The notes below the pieces were generated by a model. It was not told the DNA's origin, searched no databases, and saw nothing but the letters and a program-made list of their open reading frames with translations. From NCBI GenBank assembly GCA_027600665.1, contig JADGJL010000639.1, positions 1 to 16,585 on the forward strand: a DNA stretch of 16,585 nucleotides, given 5' to 3'. This DNA comes from Irineochytrium annulatum (lineage: Eukaryota > Chytridiomycota > Chytridiomycetes > Chytridiales > Chytridiaceae). Within the stretch, counting starts at the first letter, position 1; the number at the start of each line of letters is the position of its first letter. The translations under genes were made by a program, and so were the position numbers. Positions 1 through 10,163 of the stretch are shown here, one piece after another.

Positions 1-221
1 GGTAGGAACTTCTTATTAGGATTTGGGAAACAATTATGAAACGCTGACGAAACCTAGTGTCACCGTGTTTCGCGGCTGTTTCAGGTTATGGCCGTTGAAC
101 TCGAATCAAAATTAACGACCTCGATTGCCTGCTCTGCTCCCGCCCATCTGTCCACGACATCGTCGGGCTGCGATCCCATCCCCGCCCAGGCCGCCATTGT
201 ACAAGTTCCCTGATACCCACC

Positions 222-1606
222 ATGTTCTCCGTTCCTTTCAACCCGGCGGCGTTGTTCATCTGCTTCAGAGAAAGTTTGGAGGCAGTCATCGTCGTTGCTG
301 TCCTGCGTGAGTATCCGTCGAGATATCTGGGCGTAGATGGCGGGTACCAGAGTCGAGCGCTGCCATTATGGAGGATATTGGTCCGTGCCTGGTTGTTCCT
401 GTCGCTAACTCTCCCGCTTTCAGTCCAATTCCTTGAAAGATCCCTCGCGCACGACGAGCCTACGCTCCTCCGCCGCCTCAAGAAGCACGTCTGGGCCGGC
501 GCTCTTAGTGGGCTCGCCATAGCCCTCGCGGTTGGCTTCGCCCTCGTTTTCGCAGTATGGGTCCTCAAGAAGGACGTCCTCGGCGGCGCGTCCGAGATGT
601 GGGAGACGGGCTTCGAGTGCTTCGCTTTGGTGCTCCAGACTTACTTGGCCGTCAAGCTCATGACCTTCTCGGGGACGAGCTCCATTACGCAGAAGTGGGA
701 GAGTAAGATCTCGCACCACCTTAGGGAGTCGCAGGGAACGCTGTTCAACCGTGGTGGCGGGTCGAATGGGAGCGTGAATGCCGCGGGTGCGCACACAGTC
801 GTTATTCCTGCTGAGAGCGTCGACCCAGATGAGATCGACGCGAACGCCGCCTCGGCTCTCATCCCCTCGTCAGACGCCGCCTCGATCACGCCGTCAACCA
901 CCGCCACGACGTTTGAATACCCCTTCGTCATTCTCGCCTTCTCAGTTGTCCTCCGCGAGGGCCTCGAGTCCGTCATTTACTTGACCGGCATCAGCGCCGG
1001 CGAGCATCCCTCAGCCATCGCCTTACCCGGTCTGATCGGCATCGCAGGCGCCATCACAGTCGGCGTTATGATCCACCGGTTCTCGGCGAACATCGAGCTG
1101 AAGAGCCTCATGATGATCTCCGTCACGATGATGCTAGTGCTGTCCGCCGGTCTGGCGAGCAGCGTCGCGGGCGAGGTGGAGGAGTACGTCTTTGAGGAGG
1201 TTTGGGGGATCGATGATGGGACCACGCCCGTGCTTTGGGACGTGTCGTTTTGCTGCGATGAGAAGACGGTTCCCACTTTCCAGGTGATTACAAGCACCGT
1301 GGCGGTTTTCTAGAGGTATCCGTATTAATCTCTCTACACCTTTCGCAGGTTCTTTCCGCAATGGTTGGCTACCGCGCCCGCCCGACCGTCGCGACCATGG
1401 GTACTTACATTTTCTACTGGATTATCGTCGCCGTCTGGACGGCCATCGCGCGCGCGTCGAACCTCCGAAGAGCCCGGGGCGTCGCGGCTCAGAAGAAGCT
1501 CGCGGAGCTTCAAGCGCAGGCGGAGGAGGAGGGCCGAGTCGTTGACCTCCTCGCCGGCAACGTGGCGGAGCCCGTCGAGACCACTCCGTTGCTGGGGAGG
1601 CATTAA
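222..1606 (+). CDS. FTR1: High-affinity iron permease, Ftr1/Fth1 family (3 exons)
   Basis: Multi-pass membrane permease that takes up Fe3+, in fungi normally paired with a multicopper ferroxidase; no such partner lies in this window. Exons by splice signals and phase: 222-306, 424-1283 and 1349-1606, giving about 400 aa, close to yeast Ftr1. Both hallmark iron-binding motifs are present: RESLE at residues 16-20 in the first membrane helix and REGLE at about 206-210. The segment with WDVSFCC near the end of exon 2 is also typical. Removing the first intron (117 bp, GTGAGT...CAG) restores the expected VLLQFLERSL join; that intron has no stop and is a multiple of three, so a plain ORF reads through it. 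Intron 2 (1284-1348) is placed so that FQ joins VLSAMVG. The C-terminal tail is charged, probably cytosolic, and ends ETTPLLGRH. I saw no clear GATA-type iron-repressor site in the 221 bp upstream. A vacuolar Fth1-like role is the main alternative. Confidence 0.93.
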
Positions 1607-2857
1607 TTTGTATTAATGTGTTTCTGGACTATGAGGTGGGGTGGGCGACGCCCCGGATACCGGTTGGAGGACGGTTGTTTTTGTTATTTGACGACAAACC
1701 CATTGCACATCTTCGAATCCCCACTTGTTATTTTATTCCTTGCGTGAACTCTGTGTATCTTATTGCCCCCACGTGCTCCCGTCTTCGTGGCAAGAAACCC
1801 TTATCACTGCCGATTGAGACGCAATCTTTTCTTCTCTCCGGTCGCACGACCTTCCTCAATGGACTTTGTATAGATACGCATTTCAATATTTCACATTCTT
1901 CTCTTCACTCGCATCATACTCTCTTCTATGCTGTGTGTTTGTGCTGCCGTTCTCTTCTCGAAGTTGATGAAAATTGGGTTGCAAGCCGGTAATACCGTTC
2001 TTGGTTTTTTGTTCCTGCGGCGAGCTACAAGTTGAAACAAAATAATATTTTGCGGGATGACACTGCTCTTATACCTCTGCTCTCCAGTCTCTGTTTACCT
2101 GAATTGAGGGTATTAGACCCGCATCGTAAAAGCGGGCTTGTTGGACCTCGTATATCATTGAATTGTCACCGCTAAGAGGTCTACTGGTTTTTTGTTTTGT
2201 TCAACGCGTGAGTTCACCGAATATCTGGCCATGACTACCAAGTCACAATCGTCAAACAAATGCGGTGCTTGCAATTGCTGCTATTTGTCTTCCGTTTGAG
2301 TCGGAATAATGGCCTGGGGATACTTCTGCATAAGTCGTTTTCTTGTTTGTATTTAAATAACAACTTACATGGTGCTTGCGGCATAGGAACTCATCGAGCG
2401 TTGAATATGCACCCTACTCTGCCCTGTCGCCACAACCACGTCGTCCTGTAACAAATTTCGGGACCTCCTTGCCATTTTAACTTACCCCATCAGCGCATTG
2501 TCACCTCAAGCGTGCACTGCACCACCAAGAAGCCCTCGGCACTGTACACCGATTGCGAAGAGAGTGTATGCGAAGGCGAGAGGATCAACTGAAGTGGCCA
2601 TCAGTATATAGCGGGTTTCAGCAGATGATCAGTTTGGTGTGCGTAAAGGGTACGAACATCCACAACGTATTATTAAATATATATATACGCACGATGAAAC
2701 TCGTCGCACAAATGCGCCGGTTGTGCGCTGTCAAAAGTACGCCGCTGCATGTTGCATTGCCACTGGACTTCGACGTCATCGTTCTCGGTCCATAAAGCTG
2801 CCGCGCGAAGGAGCTTTGGACCACTTGCTCCCATCACGACACTAAACCTGCGTGATC
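1607..2857. other. Intergenic region, no gene supported
   Basis: This 1.25 kb between the iron permease stop and the start of the hydrolase gene is richer in A and T than the exons. It holds only short ORFs with no family resemblance and no C/G-ending codon bias. A short TA run lies near 2675-2690. I looked for tRNA-like arms and found none that fold. It presumably contains the 3' UTR of the permease gene and the promoter of the downstream gene. No other function can be assigned from sequence. Confidence 0.6.
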
Positions 2858-3966
2858 ATGTCCCTCCCTGAATGCTGTGTGACTGGATCCCTGTAAGCTC
2901 GCCTTACTCGCTGCTGGCTTCACTCTCGACTCTGACCTTCCTTTTCAACTTGGACAATTTAAAGATGGAAAGCAACCCCGACCGGCACCGAGGAAGTCGT
3001 TGGCGGCGTCAACGCCTACGTTGCCCGTCCTTCTGAGCCTTCTGACAAATGGATCATCATCTGGTGAGATTTTTAGTGGAAGCGCCGAGTGAAAGCGCGG
3101 GGTGAAAAGGACAAAGGGTAGGCAAGGGCGACTGAAATGAGGGATGGGGTCCCTTAGTGTCGTTCTTCTGTATCTTTTTCCATGGCGCTCTTTCTCCTTG
3201 TCTGACAAGCTGACCTCTTCTCGTAACAGGACGGACGTCTTCGGCCACGTCCTGCCCAACCTCCGCATCCTCGCAGACATCATCGCCAAGAACGGCTTCA
3301 ACTGCGTTGTCCCAGACATCCTGAACGGTGATCCCATAAGCTTCAAAGGCATGGAGGAGATGATGATCAAGCCTACCTCCGTCCTCGGCCACATCTCCCA
3401 ATTTGGCAAGCAGGTCGCCATTGCCCCCGGCTTCGTTGGCTGGATGCTCCGCCACCCTGACGCCGCCACCTTGCCCTCCATTAATGCCGTTCTCGACGAC
3501 ATCAAGACCGCCCGCTCCGCGTCCAAGATCGGCGTGATAGGCTACTGCTTCGGTATTTACTTATTTTATCACAACCACAAATGACTAGGCGGGGCTGCTT
3601 GTTGACGAGTTTTTTCTTCTAAATGTAGGTGGGCGATACTGCGTCCTCAACGGCGCCGCCACCGAAACGCGCGTGGACGCTTTCGCGGGCTGTCATCCCA
3701 GCAACATGACCATACCCAAAGACATCGAGGCCATAGGTAAACCGGGCCTGTTTTGTCTGGCGGAGAAGGACTGGCTGTTGTCCGAGAAAGATGTGGGCAG
3801 GATAAGGAAGATCGTGGAAGCGGGCAACAAGGACGTGACGTTCAAGACCTACGCGGGGACGCACCATGGGTTCGCGAGCAGGGGGAGGGAGGAGGATGAG
3901 GCTGTGAGGAAGGCGAGAGATCAGTGTATCGCGGATGTGATCGACTTTTTCAAGAGCAAGCTTTGA
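2858..3966 (+). CDS. Dienelactone hydrolase family protein (4 exons)
   Basis: Alpha/beta-hydrolase of the dienelactone hydrolase (carboxymethylenebutenolidase-like) family, probably cytosolic; the natural substrate in fungi is usually unknown. Exons: 2858-2892, 2965-3063, 3230-3552 and 3629-3966, giving 264 aa. The nucleophile elbow GYCFGG (Cys about 151) is split by intron 3. The probable catalytic Asp is in AEKDW (about 200) and the His in HHGFASRG (about 232); the spacing matches a Cys-Asp-His triad. The N-terminus was rebuilt from a 35-nt first exon beginning MSLPECC, because the conserved PTGTEEVVGG region has an in-frame TAA just upstream in genomic DNA. The ATG at 2965 is in the wrong frame and was not used. 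Intron 2 (166 bp) is the longest confident intron in the window. The stop is TGA. Family assignment is firm; substrate is not. Confidence 0.9.
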
Positions 3967-4200
3967 TGAATGAATATATTGGCGTTTTCATTTGCGGAGA
4001 AAATGGATGGGCGGGAGGGCATTATTGTGTATTGCGGATATCGTCAGCTTCAATGCTCTGTGGAAATGCTTGTGGTGGTCAAATTTCAACCACCAACCCT
4101 TTCAAACTGGTCAGACGCGGGGAGTCAGCGATGTCAGCTCTCTCCTTGCCTTCCATCCCCTGTAAACCATGGCGGATGCGCCGTCCAAGCGAACATTTGG

Positions 4201-4512
4201 TCACTGAACAACGGCAACATGACGTTGCCTCAGCTTCCACTCAGTCTCGTGTCCGCAACAGCGGCAGGCCCGGGAGCTGGCGCGGCGGCGGACGAGGCCG
4301 GAGCGAGCGTGCTCGAACTTGTTATTCCAATCATTCTCGTAGACTGAGATCCGAATCACTATGCGGTCGCTATTGGAACGCTTCAGCCTTTGAGGTGGTG
4401 GGGTGGGGCGGCTACAAAACGGGCTACAGGACGGGCGCTTGGATGACGACGTCCTGCGGAGGCGCTGTCTGCCGTCCTCTGGATCCTCGTCCGTCGGGTC
4501 CTCGTTATCCAT
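4201..4512 (-). CDS. Doubtful small ORF, hypothetical basic protein
   Basis: I do not recognise this 103-codon ORF. It starts at an ATG at 4512, opens with an acidic stretch (MDNEDPTDEDPEDG), then becomes strongly basic with Ser/Arg-rich and Pro-rich parts and a CRCCGHE cysteine cluster near the C-terminus. In its favour, it begins with ATG and many codons end in C or G, like the real exons nearby, and it sits in a GC-rich island in an otherwise AT-rich spacer. Against it, there is no known domain, it is short, and overlapping ORFs exist on the other strand. It may be chance or one exon of a larger unspliced model. Confidence 0.2.
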   Translation of the reverse strand: MDNEDPTDEDPEDGRQRLRRTSSSKRPSCSPFCSRPTPPPQRLKRSNSDRIVIRISVYENDWNNKFEHARSGLVRRRASSRACRCCGHETEWKLRQRHVAVVQ

Positions 4513-4536
4513 CTGACTCGTTGTTTATTCCACAAA

Positions 4537-4554
4537 CCCGGCATTTGCGCCGGG
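4537..4554. repeat. Short perfect inverted repeat (hairpin)
   Basis: CCCGGC is followed six bases later by GCCGGG, giving a perfect 6-bp GC stem with a 6-nt loop. It lies between two converging genes, some 570 bp from the hydrolase stop and 360 bp from the MTR4 stop, too far to be a clear terminator for either. It may be chance. Confidence 0.35.
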
Positions 4555-4902
4555 AGCCATTTGGTAGTTGAATGCCTTTCTTCCTGTTCTATGAATGCCC
4601 CTTATGTTCGTGGTGCTTATAGTTGCTGTTTTTATATCTTATCTGTGTCTATGTACTTGTGGTGTTGGTCGTCATCTTTATCTCGCAGTGTCGGTTCTTT
4701 ACCTTGGAAATCATGTCTGCCAAGACAATCGGCTAAGAGGGATGGTCGAGTTTGATGCATTGCAAACGCTCCTGTTGACAAAAGTGAAATAAACGAAAGA
4801 TGGGATTGAACGCACGGCAGAGCTTCTATATTTAGGGCTGCTCAAAGTACGCCGCGCGTTCTCAATAATTACTGTGTCCACTATCCTAAGTACAAACAAA
4901 CC

Positions 4903-7900
4903 TTATAGATATCTGCAAACAGGATTAGTACCATGGCTTGTACTAAACACCAAAATTAAAGGTAAACTTACAAGCTCGCCGCGAAAATGATATCCCTCTT
5001 AATCTTCACGATCCCCTCCGAGAACTTAGTCTCCAGCTCAGTGTTCCCGATGCTCTTAGCGGCCGCCACCATCTGCCTCAGCAGCTCCTCCAACATCCTG
5101 AACGACCGGATGATGCTACCCTCAAATGCGTCCGTCATCTTGCATACGTCCGCGAACTTAGACCCTTTGCACCACGCCATCACGACCTCCATCAATTCGG
5201 GGCAGAAAGACGCGATATACTCCTCCTCGTCCACGGGGAGCTTGCACTCGACTGACACCTTCGCCACCCGCTTTGCCGTCTCTACGAGCTTCCGGTGAGG
5301 ATTTGCCAGCTCGGGACCAAAACGAAGCACAGCTTGTGCACCAGTCTCGGACTTTTGCGATAACAAATTAATAACCAATGCCAATACGACAACAACGCGG
5401 GAGGACCCCATTACCTTCTCATTAAAGCAGAAGCAACTCAACAGAGCGACGCACTGCTCACACGTCAGCTCCCCAAACACGCCGTTAAACATCATCTCTG
5501 TCAGGATGAGTTCGTCCCCAATCGAGACCTCACATGCGACCCTTCCCTTCATCTCGATCACGTCGCTCTGATCAATAAAGCCCATCCGTCGGAGGACGCG
5601 CCGCCGGCAGTTGAGGTCATCCAGCTGGAGGATGGACTCGGTTTCCTTCTTCCGCTTTTTCAGCGCCTTAATCTCCTGCACGAGCTTCACTTTGCTGGCG
5701 TACTTTTCGTAGAGAGCGGGAAGGTCGGGAGAGTCGGCTAACGGGTTTGCTTTTAGCTTGCTTTCAGCTAGCTCAATTTTCTAAAGACACAAGCAGTTCA
5801 TCAGCGAAAATCTTACGAGTTAGCCGCAATTGATTAACTTACCCGTACAAGCTTCTTAAACTCATCGTCGACGATGCCCATGTCCGCGATCGGATCCAGT
5901 AGCGGCACGCCATCGGGGAACCGCCTCTCGACCTCCTTCACCGTGCTCCTCAAATGCATCCTCTTCTCCACGCTCTTCAGATCCTTCCCGACATGCACCC
6001 TCGCGGCGCTAATGCCGTCCAGCGTCGACAGCGCGCACGCGATAATGACGGGATCGCCCGCCTCGCCCGGCGTCGCGGGCTTCGGCGTCTTCGTCTGTGA
6101 GTCCGTCCCAGCCTCGCAGTTGAGCAATACGTCGATGATGTATTTGGGCGCCTCGACGGCGGCCGAGAGGTCATTGCCTTTAACCTGCGGCAACCGTTTT
6201 TGGAAATTGATTACGACGCCCCAGCCGAATTCGAGGGGGTCGTCGCCCGCCTTCTCGGGCGCCAGACGGATCCGGACCAGGCGGCCGGGGTTGAGAAAGG
6301 GGACGACGTAGGCCTCGTGGTTGATGACGTCCCGCATGTCCTGCTTGTAGGACTCTAGTGTACGGCGGAGGTTGTAATATTCCTCAACCGCGTCCTCGTT
6401 CTCAATCTCAATAGCGTCCAACCGTCGTTGGTAGATATTTAAGTCTTAAACCATCGTCAGTTTTCGGCCACCCAAGCAAAGTCATACCATTTTCCAAAGC
6501 CGGCAAGTTTGTGAGGTTTTGATATTGATAGAAGCTCCGCTCCAAAATGTACTCAGACGTGATACCCTCGATCCGCAACAAGTTCAAAATCATGTTGTAC
6601 GTTAGGTGAAACGCCGAGTCCAACCGATCACTCTGCCCCTTCAACATGCCCGTCGCAACCGCCGGCTCAATCTTCTCGTCAATCATTAAGATGACGATCC
6701 CACGATCATCCAACCCTCTCCGCCCAGCACGCCCGCTCATTTGGATGTACTCGCCGCCCGACAAATACCGCTTCTCCACACCGTCGAACTTTCGTACGGC
6801 GGTGAACACGACCGTCTTGGCCGGCATGTTCAGCCCAATGGAGAACGTCTCAGTCGCAAAAAGCACCTTAATTAACCCCTCCTGGAACAAGATCTCAATG
6901 ACCTCCTTTAGAATCGGCAGCAGTCCGGAGTGGTGAATCCCGATCCCACGCTTTAGCAGCGGCAGGATGTGCTCGATCTGCGGGAGCACACGATCGTCCT
7001 CGCCTAGGCACTGGATCGCGTTCGTGAAGACGCTGTGGACCATATTGCGCTCGGTCTCGTCGTTGAAGTCCAGCTTCGAGAGCTGGAGCGCGTTGGACTC
7101 GCACTCGCGCTTCGAGAAGGAGAAGACGATGACGGGGTGGTAGTTCTTCATCATAATCATGCGGATGATCTTAAAAAGGTCCGTCCCTGTCACCCATGAT
7201 TGTTAGCGACAATCAGTTTGCCGTACTAAAAAAGGGCTGTGTACCTTTAGCAGGTTTATCTGCTTGCCCCTTCTTTCCCTTTTTATTCTTCTCAAACCCG
7301 CCGCTCTTCTCCTCCGCCAGACTTCCGATTGCCCTTTGGAAGTTATCCTCCCTGAATACCGACTTCTCGTCCACGACTAAGTGGATGCCGTCGCCGTTTG
7401 CGGGGAAGAGGTAGTGTTGGAGAGGTGTTGGTCGGTAGTCGGTGTAGACGACGTGGCAGGCCTGCTTGTGAATGTTGCAAATCCATTGAGCGAACTGCAT
7501 GGCATTCGGTATCGTGGCGGAAAGGAAGACGTAGTGGACCTTGTCAGGAAGCAGAATGAGGGTTTCTTCCCAAACGACACCCCGAGCTGATTTCGAAATT
7601 AGTCTGAGGTAGAAAAAATCCAATAACAATTTTACATTTGTCACGCATATAATGGATCTCATCGAAAATAACCCATGCCACTTCACGCAGAAGCTCGGAA
7701 CCGCGGTACAGCATTGACCGCAAAATCTCGGTCGTCATCACCAGGCAACTCGCGTTCGAATTGATCGTAATATCACCTGTCATCAGACCGACATCTCCAA
7801 ACTCCTGCAGCAACTCCCGGTATTTTTGATTCGACAGAGCCTGCAAGACTGCTTAGCTAACCGTTCCACCCAAATCTACTGCGAAATTCCCACCTTGATC

Positions 7901-8676
7901 GGACTCGTATAAATAACCCTCTGCTTCAACGCCAGACTTTGTGCGATCGCGTACTCGGCCACTACCGTCTTTCCGGCGCTGGTGTGCGCCGACACGAGCA
8001 CGGACTCGTTCCGTTCTATAGCCGAGATCGACGTCGCCTGGAAAGGGTCCAGCGTGAACGGGTATGTCCGCGCCGGCTTCTCAGGCGGAATGTGCTCGGA
8101 TATCGGGACGTACGGGTAGTCAGGCGGCAAGGCAACCTGATGTCTCACCTTTCACCCACAACGAGATCCATATTAGCACCATGTCTCCACATATTGCCAA
8201 ACAATTCTTACCGAGTGCTTAATCGCGAGCGTGACCTTCCCAGTCCCCGTACTGGTGTCCGTCTTGGCCTCCCCTGCCTCGGTTGCACCGTCAGGCCCAT
8301 TTGCCTCGGCCTTCTGCTTCTTCGGCCCATCCCCAATGCTGTCCGCCCCCACCGTGAATTCCTTCTCGACGCCCTGCACGCTCTCATCCGTCACCCTGAC
8401 TTTCGCGGCCATCTGGGCGACCTCCCCAGTGATGGTCGTCCTTCGCGGGCCGACAGCGACGCCTTTGCCCTCCCCACCATTCCTGACTCCATTAGACGAC
8501 GGCGTCAGCGGCCCGTTCTTCTTCTTGCTGTTCTCCTTCAATCGCTTTGCGGCCGAAGATTTCTCATCCGGCAAAGGCCGCTTTCCGGCCTTGGAGACGC
8601 GGGAGGTGACCTGCTCGGCCATCTCCTCGTCCGAATCGTCGTCGCCGAAGCCGGCGAAGAGCTTCGAGGTGTCCAT
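4903..8676 (-). CDS. MTR4: Exosome RNA helicase MTR4 (Ski2-like DExH, 9 exons)
   Basis: ATP-dependent 3'-5' RNA helicase that feeds RNA to the nuclear exosome, in TRAMP-type complexes and in rRNA processing. Exons on the minus strand: 8676-8212, 8148-7894, 7840-7636, 7586-7245, 7186-6488, 6444-5843, 5780-5415, 5351-4972 and 4912-4903; total 1107 aa (yeast 1073). Motifs: Walker A AHTSAGKT about 209-216, DEIH about 300-303, SATIPN about 331-336, [10 protein letters not shown] about 571-580. The arch/KOW region follows ([10 protein letters not shown], about residue 700), then the winged-helix and ratchet C-terminus ([30 protein letters not shown]). The disordered N-terminus begins [18 protein letters not shown], resembling the Rrp6/Rrp47-binding motif of yeast Mtr4. 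The start is the first ATG before that motif. Intron 7 (5352-5414) is stop-free and in frame. The last exon supplies only the final residues YL, as in the conserved SLYL ending. Confidence 0.96.
4913..4971 (-). other. Terminal intron of MTR4
   Basis: This 59-bp intron has a perfect GTAAGT donor overlapping the apparent TTG TAA stop of exon 8, a TACTAAT branch-point-like sequence, and a TTTGCAG acceptor. Splicing turns the ending ...AASL-stop into ...AASLYL-stop. YL matches the conserved C-terminus of Mtr4 proteins, which supports the intron over the unspliced stop at 4968-4970. Confidence 0.85.
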
Positions 8677-8798
8677 CGCGCTGGTAGGCGTGAAAGGTGA
8701 AGTTGATAGCTGCAAAGAAGTTGTCCGCGGACTTCGAGTTTGACGCCGAATAGAAAAAACAGACCAAGTTCATCATCAATCACCATCTGTAGATCTAC
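8677..8798. promoter_or_regulatory. Short divergent promoter between MTR4 and MTD1
   Basis: Only 122 bp separate the ATG codons of two genes transcribed away from each other, so both 5' UTRs and core promoters must lie here or overlap coding sequence. A pyrimidine-rich CTTCTTTGCAG is seen on the minus strand about 30 bp before the MTR4 ATG and could be the acceptor of a 5' UTR intron. I could not identify a TATA box. Confidence 0.5.
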
Positions 8799-9978
8799 AT
8801 GGCAGCGTGTCGAACCGTCCAGGCCGCGGAGGTCGCTGCTCCAATAGTGTAGGTATTCGGACGATCGTTGGTCTTGATCATCGGTTCCTTACCTTTGGCC
8901 TTTTCTTGTTGCCCTGTGCCACGGCTTTACGCGTTGCTGACGTGTTTTCTGCAGAAAAGCGCTGAAGGAGGCTACGGCGAAGATGGAGAAAGCTCCTCTG
9001 TTGGCTTCTTTCCTCGCGAACGAGGATGTGGCCGGTTTGTTCGGCATTTTCGTAGATCATGGAGCTAACGGACTGGGTAGCAAAGAAATACGCGGAATGG
9101 ACCGGGAAAACATGCGAGGAGTGCGGTTTTCGGTTTGAGCTGCGGCAGTCCCCGCGGACGGAGTTGGAGGATCGGCTGGTGGAGGCGAATCAGGACGAAG
9201 AAGTCAACGGGATTATGATCTACTACCCGGTCTTTGGGGACACGCAGGACCAGTACCTGCAAAACAGCGTTAATGTAAACAAGGACGTGGAGGTGAGATC
9301 AAGTGGTTCTTGACAGGTGTTAACGATCGTAGGGTCTGTGCCACACGTACCGGTATAACATGTACCATAACATCCGGTTCCTCGACAAGGCGCAGACGCA
9401 GAAATGCATCGTCCCCTGCACACCACTAGCCATCATCAAGGTAATTTAAACTTTCACACCAGTCGTTTGTAACCGCCCGCCCTTTTGAACAACAGATCCT
9501 CGAACACATCGGCGTCTATAACCGCATCCTCGCCGAGGGAAACCGCCTCCACGGCCGCATTATCACCATCATTAACCGCTCCGAGGTCGTTGGCCGGCCG
9601 TTGGCAGCCCTCCTCGCCAACGACGGCGCGCGCGTCTACTCCCTCGACGAGCACGGCGCTGTCGAGTTCCACCGCGGCGCTGGGCTGCAGCTGAAGAAGC
9701 ACGAGGTGTTTGAGTCCGGGACGACGATGGAGGCGGCGTTGGCGGCGAGCGACGTTGTCATCACGGGCGTGCCGTCGCCGAACTTCAAGGTGGATACCGC
9801 AAAGCTGAAGGAGGGTGTTGTGGCGATCAATTTCTCGACGTCCAAAAACTTTAACGACGATATCAAGACGAAGGCGAGCATTTATGTGCCGTCGGTTGGG
9901 AAGGTGACGGTGGCGATGCTGTTGAGGAATCTGCTTCGGTTGGCGGAGTATCAGCAGGGGAAAGCGGCGTCGCTCTAA
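8799..9978 (+). CDS. MTD1: NAD-dependent methylenetetrahydrofolate dehydrogenase (5 exons)
   Basis: Cytosolic enzyme oxidising 5,10-methylene-THF to 5,10-methenyl-THF with NAD+, supplying one-carbon units for purine synthesis. Exons: 8799-8848, 8955-9034, 9081-9292, 9333-9440 and 9496-9978; 310 aa against about 320 in yeast Mtd1. Landmarks: FLANED, KKYAEWTGKT (about 45-54), EVNGIMIYYPVFGD, DQYLQ, PCTPLA (about 142-147), INRSEVVGRPLAALLANDGA (about 176-195, dinucleotide-binding part), VITGVPSPNF, and GKVTVAMLLRNLLRL near the C-terminus. These fit the monofunctional fungal NAD enzyme better than trifunctional C1-THF synthase, since no synthetase domain follows before the TAA. Two introns are very short (46 and 40 bp). 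The start is the only ATG that joins in phase to exon 2; no mitochondrial targeting sequence is apparent. It is divergent from MTR4. Confidence 0.94.
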
Positions 9979-10163
9979 CGTAGCGTCAGAAGAGATGAAT
10001 AGGGACAGCGTAGCATCCACTTTACTTCTTGTTTGCATTGCATTTGCTACACAAGACATACAGCATTCAAGAAAACCATTTTCTATTACTCGCAATAGCC
10101 AGGTTCCTATTAGATTATTCTTGCTTAGTGGGTACATGCAGTAACTTTGACCGCACGGATTGG

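Larger units (their letters stand above)
3967..4902. other. Intergenic region between convergent 3' ends
   Basis: These 936 bp separate the stop codons of the hydrolase (+) and MTR4 (-) genes, so no protein-gene promoter is required here. The middle (about 4250-4510) is GC-rich and carries a doubtful ORF on the minus strand, listed separately. The flanks are AT-rich. A perfect 6-bp inverted repeat lies at 4537-4554. Nothing else is recognisable. Confidence 0.55.

Noticed and set aside
1618..1992. 124-codon ORF after the iron permease gene
   Set aside because: No family resemblance, AT-rich codons unlike real exons here, and located in probable 3' UTR/intergenic sequence.
2965..3061. ATG at 2965 as the hydrolase start
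   Set aside because: It is in a different frame from PTGTEEVVGG; the spliced 35-nt first exon gives the family N-terminus in the right frame.
3924..4571. 215-codon plus-strand ORF after the hydrolase
   Set aside because: Begins inside the hydrolase exon in another frame, has no domain and crosses AT-rich sequence.
2734..4855. Shared short string AAGTACGCCGC near 2737 and 4845
   Set aside because: Eleven bases, only two copies and no common context; likely chance.
4795..4880. Minus-strand GTTCAATCC resembling a tRNA T-loop / B box
   Set aside because: The flanking bases do not form a 5-bp T stem, and no acceptor stem or anticodon arm can be drawn.
4968..4970. TAA at 4968-4970 as the MTR4 stop
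   Set aside because: It overlaps a perfect GTAAGT donor, and splicing restores the conserved YL ending.
9454..10137. 227-codon minus-strand ORF overlapping MTD1
   Set aside because: Mirror of a GC-rich coding exon. The plus strand shows clear Mtd1 homology and the minus ORF shows none.
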